Assembly: GCA_026260175.1 (NCBI GenBank)
Contig: JAKCWW010005284.1
Span: 1 to 37,214 of the forward strand
Length of the DNA stretch: 37,214 bases
Origin: Reticulitermes lucifugus
Taxonomy: Eukaryota > Arthropoda > Insecta > Blattodea > Rhinotermitidae
Direction of reading: 5' to 3'
The notes under the pieces were generated by a model that did not search any database, was not told where the DNA came from, and saw only the letters and a program-made list of their open reading frames with translations. Shown here piece after piece: positions 1 through 12,000 of this stretch; within the stretch, counting starts at the first letter, position 1; every line of letters starts with the position of its first letter. The position numbers and the translations under genes were made by a program.

Positions 1-68
1 GATCCACCGTCACTGAAATGTTGCTCCAGTTGACAGCCACTACGTAGCTCTTGCTTTTTACTTGCGAT
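1..68 (-). CDS. rBAT-like gene exon 9 (partial, truncated at window edge)
   Basis: The acceptor is atctgcag|A in minus-strand sense (tctgcag read from about 74 to 69), completing AG|A after exon 8. It encodes [20 protein letters not shown], a start of the C-terminal beta domain, where relatives read YVVVVNF or similar. It holds two N-glycosylation sequons (NWS, NIS). The exon continues beyond position 1. Confidence 0.85.
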   Translation of the reverse strand, partial: MASKKQELRSGCQLEQHFSDGG

Positions 69-3000
69 CTGCAGTTTCGGATAAGGCAGTTAGCTCAGCG
101 TGAGACCTTTAAACGGCCTGCATTCGCATGCGCAAACACATGTAAAAAGAGACCCCTAGAAATTCATTTTATGTATTTAGGCAACAAGGAAATTTACTGA
201 ATTTTTAAAACATGCTGCATAGTTTCTGTTTTATTTTCCACAGAATGCCGTTTATTTTATATTTGTATGTTTTTCTCTTCAAATAATACGATTTTCATAA
301 ACCATGCTCAAAAATTTACATATCCCTATGGTTTAAAGGCTAATTGAACTATGTTTTATCTAGTGCAGAAACCTGTAGTAAAGCTCGTATAGTTAAATAC
401 TTGTCTAATCATGAATTTAATATTAAAATAATACCAAACTAGGACGTGCCTTATTGTATTTTTTCAATTTTGCTTTAGAATATGCTAGTGGGAAGACTCG
501 AGAATAGTGGAAGGGACTGAGATTGAATTGGACACAGCTTATGGTCTGTACTGATGTAACTGCACGGAAACGAATATGTTAAAGAAGAAACAAGCTCAGT
601 CAGGCACCAGTAGGGACTTTGGTCTAGAAGCAAGCACAGAGAAATAATCGGTTACACGTGTCGTCCTCAGAATGTAATATAAAATCCTTCGAATATGTGG
701 ACAGGTTCAAATATTTGGGAACGTTGCCATCGCCCAAACCGTAGCTACATTTTTAAATTATGCGAGTTCTTATGGGTATGCTCAGGAAAAGCCATTCGGG
801 TTTCGCCAGCTGTAGCGTAGCGATGACAAACTGTTATATCAATATTTAGAAAATAATATTCTTATATGAAATATTTCGTAGCCAACACTCTTTATGGTGC
901 CGGCTGTGAGCAGAAACGAGGGGCAGATCTTAAACTGTGTCTTCTCCTCATATTTGTGGTTAGCAAATATTTGAGGATACACGTCTTTTTGGATTTAAAA
1001 TGACTTTTACGCTGGCGATTTTAATGAAATTTATGGAACTTTAGTTTTGGAATCACTTTAATACAGATTTCCGCAACCAAGGTGATCAAAAGACTGCTCA
1101 ATACCTGGTGAAGGCAAATACAGAGTTGCTGAGAACCCTCATGTTCAGGGCCCCATACATGACGGACGTGTCGTGTCGCGCCCGCACTAGAGCCTTGTAA
1201 TTATCCAAGTAATTTGGCTTCTGCGATGGTGGGAACGGTGACCACGTGTCATCTGCAATCAGATGTCACACATCGCCGTTAAATAACGTACAACTCACTC
1301 ACTCACACAGTCATTCGCTCAACTCGGGTCCGGAACCAACCGTCTTTTACCTGAATTTTTATTTTGGGAGTGCTCTGGTGTTTCGCTCTCTGCTACCATG
1401 CCCCAAATACCTGGCATGTTCTCCATGCCTAGCTCCTCGCCGCTGTAGGTGACGGCCGTGCCAGGCAGCATAAGCAGAATCATGCTGAGGCACTCCACCT
1501 GGTCGCCTCCAAGTTGAGACGCCACCCATCCATAGTCGTGGTTCCCCAGCTGTGGATAGTATTCAAAATACGGTTTCCACGAACTAGAGAATACCCCTCA
1601 TCTTTGTTACAACAATGCCTTATTTGTTAGCATGAACAGTCACTGTTTATTCTTGGAATGATTAATAATCTATAAATACTCTTTGTGAGCAAAATGTTTA
1701 GCTACTGAATTCTTTAGAATCTAGACCGGTCTACTTGATGTCCTAAGATTTCTCGTTGCTTGTCAGTTTCTCCAGCGCAGTTCAGGACAGCAATCCCCTA
1801 CCGTTAGTTTCGAAATTCATATCTGTTCACCATTCATTATCCGTAACTTTTAACATCGTATAACTTCTGATTTGAAACAGCAATTTTAACATAACCTAAG
1901 GCCGGCCCAATCATCTCTCATGGCAACGACGCATGTCGGTGCTCTGCTCCCTTTAAGGGACTACACATGTTCAAAATTTAGTTATGCAGAAACTTACAAC
2001 CCAGTTGGCCCATTTCGACTCCTGTAGGTTACTCATCCACTGTTCTATGGTATTCTTAATGTCGTGAGCTGAAGATTCTCCTACGATATTAGTCGTGAGA
2101 TAAAAGTTGAAGGGAAAATGTTTATTGCCACCATAATATTCCATGGTCGTTTCGACTGGATCGAACACTTCAGCCATCATTAGTCTGGAAAAGAAGGACG
2201 CAGTATTTTAGTGGTTTGTTGCGCTTTGTGTTTTTATTCTGGTACTGTGGGACAGCCGACTCACCACAAGATATGATCCTCCAAAATTAAGCGGTAGTCT
2301 AATTTTAGTAGGCCCGTGTGTGTTTCAGGAGTTTCTCTTCAGAACCCTGTTGATAGCCTGCGTGTGTCATCACGTGACTGTCTCCTGATTCAAATAGAAA
2401 TATGGACGGCAACTGATGGATTTTTCATAAAACTCTAACTGAATATAATGACATTACAGCCTTACCATCTTCACGCTGTCATAAAAATGCTAACGTGACC
2501 ATCCAGCTGGAACTGTCCTACGTATGTAGGTTATAGGTGCCTGAAAATTATGTAACTTTTATGAAAATTTTACTCTTTGTTCACCGTGCATTGTGGTATT
2601 AATAAACACTTATTAACCAACAGTTGCACTATTAAAGTAGATTGTCACTTAAAATCACTTAAAATACCCTACATATGTTTCGGTCGTCGATACATATATA
2701 AAAGCCCCTGATGATGGTCGCTCGACGACCGAAACATATGTAGGGTATTTTAAGTGATTTTAAGTGACAATCTACTTTAATAGTGCAACTGTTGGTTTAT
2801 TAATTGTTTATTTTATGAAGATATTTATGATGAAAATGCCTGCCGCATGAAATATTTTGGTGTGATAACACATAAATCATAGTTACTTAACATGTGAACT
2901 TTGGTGTGGCTCCGTGTTCTAAAACATGTCTACTGGTGTTAGAGCCAGATTAGTGTCAACCATCGGGCATCTAAAATTCACTACGTCATAGTATTTACCT

Positions 3001-6000
3001 GCGAACTTTGTCGGTTTGCTCGGAATACGCATCCAACGTGTTCCTGAACTTGGCCATGACACCCAGCACTTCCGGGAGGTTGTACGTGTGCACGTGTTCC
3101 AGCCCACTGTAGTCCCCTTGCTGCAACGCGGTTCCGTTGACAGTTGGCTCGTCCCTCAACGCCTCATCCTCGAACAGATGCGGCATGGCGTCCACGCGGA
3201 ACCCGTCCAGCCCCACCTCCAGCCAGAATCTCATCACGCCCTACAGAGAAGTGGGTTGAGGTTGTCTATTGGTAATGACTAACAGGGTTAGATGCAAGTT
3301 CTGGGATAAATATCTGCCCTAGTGCCACTTCCTCCATCACACATCGTACTTAGACTGCCCTGGGACTGAGCACGGGCCAGGCAGTGAAAGCGAGCGACTA
3401 ATCATTTTTATGATTTTATGATTTGCGTAGGAAGGGATTTGGAAGAAAGCAGTGCATCCGGAATTCACGTGGAGCGACTGAGGATTATCAGAAATCGGAC
3501 CGAGCGTTGAGGCGGGTACTGCCGGAGTACAGGCCTAGAGCTATCCTAATATGCTAGATGGCTTTCAGGTACTTTCTGAAATAAAAAAAAATTTTGACTG
3601 TGACATACCACTGCATATGAAAGCGTAGACCCAGAAAGTTAGCACAGCGGTTACACGACTCTTCTGCTTGCGGGAGGTACGTACGAATAGGTAATTTGTG
3701 CCGTGTATATGGATAATTTTGGATACTTTATCGTAGTTGTCCTAAGTTTCGTCTGACATTATTGGCAAATACATGTTCTCTAATGATTATGTAACCGTAT
3801 CTTCAGGTAAACTGTCTAAACATGCCAGTTGTGATTAACAAGGCAGCTAAAATTTCTGTGCTTAATACTGAGTAACTCACCACCATCTCTTCTACGACTG
3901 CAGGGTTACGGAAGTTGAGGTCAGGCTGCTCCTTAGCAAATTGGTGCAGGTAGAACTCTTTCCTAACCTCATTCCATTCCCATGCCGATCCTCCGAGCAC
4001 ACTCAGCTGTCAGAAAGATAAATCAACATATAATTAGGCGTATAGGCCTACTTGTTTCTCGGTAGAACGAACTAGAGAGTTCTCGCGTGTCATCATATAT
4101 ACCGTTACAAGCTTAGTTCGAAAGGCGAGAGGCTGCAAGTTGGTTTGAAAACTACACAGCCGTCTGTGAGGTTTAGAGCTCGCAATGTGTCAATAGGTCG
4201 CAGCAGCTCATCTGTTTTCCCCTAGCGTTTTACTCACCCAGTTGTTTGGTGGAATAGGTGTCCCATCTTCATATCCTTTCGCAGGAGCCCAGACGTAGTA
4301 GTCTGTGAAAGGGCCCTCCTTCGCTACCGACTTTAAGAACCACATGTGTTGATCGCTGGAGTGGTTGGGTACCAGATCCATTACCAGCTTCAATCCTGCA
4401 AAGTTTCGTGTACACAGTTTCATTTAATACAACTGTAAAACAGAACGTTAATCTGAAAGTTTTATGATGTGTGCGATATGACAGTTGTGTCAATATAATT
4501 AAAATAATAATTTTAAACGTTAACATTTTGTGTTGCCTGATGGATTCTAGTAGGCATACAATACTTAGTAACTGACAACACTGACAATATAAAATGTGAT
4601 TATGTTTTGTGAGATGAAGATTAATTAATCGGTTGGTCCTTGTAATGGATGCGCAGCGTGTTACTCTTCTCTTTATAATACACATAATGACCTACCATTT
4701 TAGCAGCGGATATACGACTGATATTAATTTAAGCCAGACGCGTGATTCGAATTGTATGTAGCATGATTATAGCTGTCTGTCCCTGCCTTTTGATCAGCAG
4801 AAATGTCCAATACCCTCTGGCTCAAGCAAGGATAATGTAAATCAAATCTAAGGTGACTTGCAAGGTTTAAATTACCATTATATGTGGTAAAAACATCATG
4901 GATTATCCCTCCCCTTCTGTAATTGTAAATAAAGCGTATGTGTTTTCTTGGCGTTGCATTCTTAACCCGATTCTGCAGGAGAAGTCTAGTTTATTTTCGA
5001 AAATTCCTCCTGCTTTAACTTATTTCATAATAAGATGATTTCTTCAGTTTGTAGTTATGACCTGTTGACTCATGAATTTCACCTAAATAACTTATAAAGT
5101 ATCAGCTCCTGTCTCACAGGAAACACACTGCTTTTCCGTTATAAATGCCAACCGATTAATTCTGCGTAAGGAATTAATGTTCAGTGTAAGAATCATACCA
5201 AACACATAAATACAGTCTGTAGGCAAAATGCAAATATCTTAATGTTAAAGTAGGTGTTACATATATATATATATATATATATATATGTAACACCTACATA
5301 TATATACATAACCACGGGCCTTTTAAGGGTTAAAATGCATTTAAGTGGGAATTTCCCGCCTTCCTGGGAAATTTAGAAGTTGCAGAACTTTTCTTGCCAG
5401 AAGAATGTAGGCGTACTCCAGTACAAGAGCAGCAGTGTCGCTAGCTCTAGTTCTTACCTCTAGCTCTTATCGCCTGTACCAAGTCCCTGAAGTCCTGTAA
5501 GCTGCCGAAACTTTCGTCAACATCTTTGAAGTCTTCGACGTCATAGCCGAAAACGTTCATGGGAGACTTGTATATCGGAGACAGCCATATCGTCTTGGCA
5601 CCCAGCTCCACAATGTAATCCAGTTTGTATTCAATGCCTGCGACAAAGGGAGACTGAAGGTCAAAGAGCAAAAATTGTTAGATCGGTTTCACTTGGGGGT
5701 CTTCATGGTAGGAGAGTCCTTCTTGAGAAGTTAATAGTCCCTCAGTTATGTTAGTATGGAAACCGACTGTTCGTCGTCGTGGTCAGAGGAATACACGGTT
5801 AGACCATATCCTGGGCTAAAATAATTCAGTCGACACAAAAGCTACTCGTATGTTCTTAAGATCCACCTTGCTGTTAATCTCCTGTTTATGCCTGTATCTC
5901 TCAAGTCGTCACTTCTGTGCAGGGTTTCCGACAAAATTGCTTGTGCATTTAATATCTCTCGTATAGGCCACAAGCTTCTTCCGGTTTATCCTACTTCATT

Positions 6001-9000
6001 TGATCACCCCAAATTTGAAAATAAGCCTATATTATTTACTCCATTGATATTCCCTATCGCGTTATTTCTTATTTCCTTCGAGATTTCAGGCTTCCGCAGC
6101 ATTGTCGTTGAGGTCTCAGCTGTTCGGGGATGTTGCGCGGCGTAGGTTGGTAGTTGGTTACCAACGTTTCAGGACAATCCGTCCCATCTTGAAGGGTGGC
6201 CCTTGAAGATGGGACCGATGTATTGTCCCGAAACGTCAGTAACCAACTACCAACCTACTCCGTGTAACATTCTAGAAAAGCGATGATTCCTTCTTTCCTA
6301 ATTTTGAGGAAGAGGTCATATGATATATTGTTTAAGCCATAACTTCTTTTCCCATACTTTGCTAATAAGTTAAGTAATTTGAAAGTCGCTCAATTCGAAT
6401 TATTAGCTCTTTAAAAAGCGGTATAATATTATAATATTTCCATCGGCAAACCATATTCATCATTACATACGGTGCTTTGTTTCAGCTTAAGCTTCGCGCG
6501 CGTTTTGTCATATAGCTTCTGTCCCGCGATCCATTGAGAACATATGCGCTTACAGCCTGCAGCCGGTGCTGCCGTCTTATCGGGAAAATTGGGGTAGCGA
6601 GTATAAGCCGGCTGGTAAGAAGACCGACCGAGCGGGCTGATCTGTCTGTACACTGTGGAGGTTCATGGTTCGGCCGACTGGCTGTCATGACAGGTTTTGG
6701 AGTATTTATCAGTGTATCCAAGTGAATGACAGTACAATAGCTTGAGATATACCGCGACTGATCCTTTTATGATAATTGCCTTTTCGTCATTTGTAATTAT
6801 CTTCCCGCAAGCCCTGTAAGTTAATACTGTACAGTGTCTTTAAGTAGCATTACAATGAATCAGTCACGGTTTGCTCATTTTTAGTTCCTTTGTTTTCTTG
6901 TTCTTATCTGAGACAAGTCACTCGAAGTGTGCTCATTTTAACCTGACTATCCAATAGTTGAAACACGAGGGGTCGCGTCTAGCACAGAGAAAGCAACACA
7001 GAAACGGAAGTCGCCTATCAAACTTGTCACAATAATGAATAGGAAAAGAAGTTTTATATTGTTCATACCGTGCATTTTCATTTGATCACACGTTTCTTAA
7101 ACCAACAAAATGCACACTTCTTATTTATTATACAATATAACTTATTTTTACAATAAAATTAGTCCAACATGTTTCGGTTCCCTATTATGGAACCATCATC
7201 AGGGACCCGTATCATGGGTTACACAAAATCACAAAACAACAAGTGATGGTGCATATTAAAAGTTCAAGATGTAAAATGTATGTTTTCTCAGTTGTTATTT
7301 GTGGGTCCACTGCGTCTCAGAAGTTGTGTTTATCTATGGAAGGCTAGGACAGTACTGTTTAAGAAATTTGTGAGGAAAAGAAGTATTTTCCAATACTATA
7401 ATCTGTGTCTTTTTTGTGTATAATTCTTCCGTGAAGTTTGTATTTCAGTAGGTATACACTACACTTGACTTGATTGTTGACATCATTAAATTAAGAAGGT
7501 GAAATGGGCGGGACACGTAACAGGCATGCAAAGTTTACATGTATAAAGATATTCTGTCGGAACGCTACATAGAACAGACCACTTGGAAGATATATGTGTA
7601 TATTGTAATATTAATTCTCTCTCTGTGGCGCAAGAGCCCAACTCGGGCCTAGGCCGCCTCATTGTTGAGGTTTCTTGATTACACATAATTAGACACATTA
7701 TACACACCCGGTAGGACTCCTCTGAATGGGTGATCAGCTCATCGCAGAGTTCGCTACCTATACAACACACAACAAACACAAGATACAAACATCCATGCCC
7801 TCAGCGCAATTCGAACCCGCGATCCCAGCAATCCAGCAGCTTCAGACCTACGCCTTAGACAGCACGGCTACTGGGATCGGCTATAATATTAATTACAACA
7901 TTTAAGAAGAATATGTTAGGCCTAGTATTATCAATAATAAGTACTGGATACTATTAGAACTTTTCTTAGGGAAGTAGTATTGTAGTGATTTGTACATTCT
8001 TAGGGTACTGTAAAACTGCAGATGATTGTAAACACGGCGGCAGACTTCCGGGTTCCTTCAAAGCAGGAAACTTATTGGCCATCTGAGACAGCATCAGCTT
8101 TTAAGAAGTGTTTTGGGCAACAGAAGTAGTTATGAATTGATAATTTGTTAATCACCAGGCCGGAATGCGTGTCGTGCTACGTCTGGGATCGCCGAAGAAC
8201 TTTGGGAAGTCCAAGGAGCCGAGATTTGTGTCTGATGCAATAGTCGTTAAAGTTAAGTTATGCTGTTTCAGAATTGCTATTTACGAGTATCTGCAATACG
8301 TCAGCAGTCTATTAGCCTACAATGACAAACAGCGACAGTCGTCTGTCTACGTAATGACCATTCGTCACGCTCTGTATATGTTGGACAAACAAAATAACCT
8401 TTTTGGGCGAGAAAAATGCTGTCAATACGCCAGGAGGAAAACCGTTGGGGAATATGAACTGGGAGAAAATTTCACATGGGCGATACTGTTAAGAATAAAA
8501 GCTGTTCTCTCCGCATTTTAGTCGAAAGAAAGTAAAAGAATTGCCGTTAGTGTCCTACAGTTTCTGAACAACTCATGGGACTACTTTCATTCAAATATTT
8601 CCATCTTTGCACTGGAAGCAGGGACAAATTGTAAATTACGCTAATAATTATCGGCCCTACAAACTCGTGACTTATTTTTGTGCGTAAGTTTCATGTGAAA
8701 GTCGTCAGGCGTACTGCTGCCCCTAAACGTTTCGCTCATAGTTTTTAAATGTAAAATTTTACATTTATAGAGCGAACAAAGAAGGTAACCAGGTAAATAA
8801 TAAACACACAGTTGGCCCTAACGCGATAGTTGACGTCATCATGTAACTCACAGCTTCCTCATAACTTGATTACCCTTCTTCCTTCAGTACTTCCTCACAA
8901 CGAAAGTGAAAGGTGGCCTAAAGTTACGACGGTTATACGAGACCTGTTTTGCATTACGTAACTAAACTCCATGCAGTTATACAAATGATTTTCTATGTAT

Positions 9001-12000
9001 ATACAACAGCAAATTTTTCTTTATAACCTTTATGAAATAATTTATCTTACAAAGTGTAATAACCACTAACTAGATACACAGGAAATAAAGAGTGATAAAT
9101 AACCATGCACTGAAATTAAAATTCTACAACGCTGATTATACTTCAGTTAGATATGAAGTCCCCGTTTTAATTTTTAGACTTTTTACTTTTTATTGTTTTT
9201 TCTTCTAATAATTAATAGCACTTAAGCTAAAAATAAGTTTTTAATTAGAGATTGCCCCCCTCGAGGCCCATTTAGCACAGATGATGCTACCATTTCCTAT
9301 CGAAAGTATGGGATTACGGTCTTAACATATCTCCTATTTGTATTTAGTTTTGGCTCCCCAAACACCCATAGTACTGTAAAGTTTGATATCTCAACTGCAC
9401 GGAAAAGAAATACTTTAATGTGGTTTATGTTATAATCATTCTTGGCGTATTATGCATTGCCTGATGATGGATTTTTAAAGAAACCGAAACATGTTGCAAT
9501 AAATTATACAGAAAGATACCATCACACGTAGTTGTGATTGTCTTTACTTTTCAGTTTACCATACTTTTTAACTTCGTTAAATTTTAAATGTAGGTTAGGT
9601 TTTGTGTGAAGGGATTCCTAGATGTTACCAACCACTAATACCTGTTCGGTTAAATCGAGCTGAGACCCATTAATTGTTATATGAATTTTAGTGTAATAAT
9701 TACAGCAAATTACACCGCGTGAGGTGTGTGCTCTGAGAAACAAATTTTCCCCTTTCGAGTTCTGATCTAAGTGTGTTCATTCTATGAGGACTGACGATGT
9801 GAAAGTACTTTTCTGTCCTATGCTCCCGGACATTCGAGAGAGCGTTGCTTTGTTTCAAGGTTCTCACACTTCTTCCGCGTGTCCTTCTGATAAGAATAGT
9901 ACGAAAACGAAGATGAATATGGAGCGTGAATGGGTTGATACTGACAGGGAAAAACCGAAATGCTCGGACGTTTATCTAAGTTGTATACAAAACTCCAATT
10001 CGTACCTCACAGACAACACAATCCGTGTCTATTATCAAGACCAACCAGTTCATGCTATTTAGGGAAGTAATCGGTACTTGTCATGAGAATCATACGAAAC
10101 ACATAAATATGCTGTATGGTAAAATGCAGACTTTCTTAATGTTACAGTAGGTGGTACTTATATTTACCACTCTGCTGTAAATGGTTAATTCTTCCATATC
10201 TGGTTTCATTTTAAAGTGACATGAGAAGTGAAACATGCGTACAGGTATGCGGATATTACCTCCATAAGTTGTTTGTAGAACCAGGAGTAAAGAAATTACG
10301 CTCGAAAGCAGTGGCGGAGCAAAGTTTTTTGGCGCCCGGGGCGAGTAATCACAGTGGCCTCCCATAACAGAAATTACGAAATTAAAAAAAAAATTTATTT
10401 ATCGAATTTTCTTGTATTTGGCTCAATAATTTAAAATGTATTGAGTGCCGAAAATTCGATTTTTTGTTTGTTGCTTTTCCTTGGATTCTGCTGCCAGGGG
10501 CGGCGGCATCTCTCGATCCCCCTCCCAGCTACGCCCCTGCTTGTAAATACCCGCAAACGTGTTTACGAATTTCAGAAGTGACGAAAATCCATGTCGCTTA
10601 TTTAAAATCGTGCAACCAGCCAGAGGAGACGGAAGGCATAGTGTTCTGATTACGTCTATATTGATCAGCAACACCGAGCCTGGTACCGCTCGCTCTGGTA
10701 CAGCGCAGTTGATGTATCCGTACGTGAGGGCATTCGTGTTTTGTCGTCAGACGTGATGACGATGACACATACATGTGACGACATTGCCATTCGTGACGGC
10801 AAGTGGTAGAGTTCAGAAGGTCATGTGGGGTTCAGTATAGAGACGCTGTTCTAAGGCCGCTAATATTAAAACCAGCCACTGAACCCTATCCATCGCCAAT
10901 CTTCACAACCTACGCGAGTTCCCCAAAATCCACCAAAATGATATCCTCCCCTCCACAAGTATTCTCACCAGAATTCTGTATGTACTTGTTATTTCTCCAT
11001 TCCTAGCCCAATGTTCAGTCCATCTTGGTCCTCTCTATTTTGTTATCCTAACAATACAGCACGAAGTATCCTGTAAGTCGTAAACTGCTTGTTGAGTTCC
11101 GAATTCTTAGATTCAAATATCTTCCATAGCACTGTGTTTTCAAATAGGTCTGCTTGCATTTTAATCTATTCCCTCAGAATATGAGACTACTTGTCTAACC
11201 AAACAAAACAACTTGTAGTTTTATGCATGCATATGTTGATTTTCAGTATTTCGGAAAGTAGATAGAGAAGCTTTTAGAGTGAATGAATAATGCTAACTAC
11301 CTCTATTTTCTTCAACGAAATTGGAGGGTTAGGAATTGCTTGCTGCAAAAGTTTGATTACTGGGAAGTTGACTTGTACTCCCCTAGAAATGGAACGCGGA
11401 CCTACGTACGAACGAACGAAACACACTGGAACTGCTTTAATTGTTATCAGTCTTCAAAATCACTTCTGCAGCTTCTAACAACATCACAGGTCGGAATAGC
11501 TGTGGACAGTCCCGAGCACAGTACCATCTCCAGTTCATGCTGTAGGGCAGTTATTATGTCCCTCCACTGTTTCGTCGGTATAGCGAATCGCTACGGGATG
11601 GGCGGTCCGGGGTTCGACCCTCGGTGGGGCAGGAGATAGCATTTTCTCCAGATCCATCCAGACCGGCCCTGGGGCCCACCCAGCCCGCTGTAGAGTGAGT
11701 ACCGGAACTCTTTCCCGGGGATGAAGCGGCTGGGGCGTGGCGTTGACCACCCACCCCAATCTAGCGCCGAATTTTAAAAAGCCTTTACTCGCTTTTTTGG
11801 CATGTTACAGGGTGGCTTTTACCTTTACTCTTTCGTTTAAGGTTCACAACTTCTGAATACTTAAGGAAGTATTTTTGAAGGCGTATTTTCATGAGAATTG
11901 CCTGTTCGATTAGCGCACAAATTATTAGCCAAAGTATTATCAATGACCTAAGACTCAACAGGCATGGAATTTCTCTCGGGTGATCGGCTGTGCCAGAATA

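Noticed and set aside
4269-4685. 138-codon minus-strand open frame overlapping exon 3
   Set aside because: It is in a different frame from the GH13 reading of exon 3 and shows no domain; accidental.
5250-5297. Transcription terminator hairpin
   Set aside because: A (TA)n microsatellite with inverted flanks in a eukaryotic intron; no terminator function implied.
7800-7880. Functional tRNA gene on the minus strand
   Set aside because: The A-box and B-box are SINE-derived, the arms do not form a full cloverleaf, and target duplications bound the larger 267-bp unit.
8165-8521. 118-codon plus-strand open frame in intron 1
   Set aside because: No family resemblance, antisense to the host gene and no promoter or splice context; length is compatible with chance.
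9586-9602. Telomere-like TTAGG words (gtaggttaggttttg)
   Set aside because: Only two short units, not an array.
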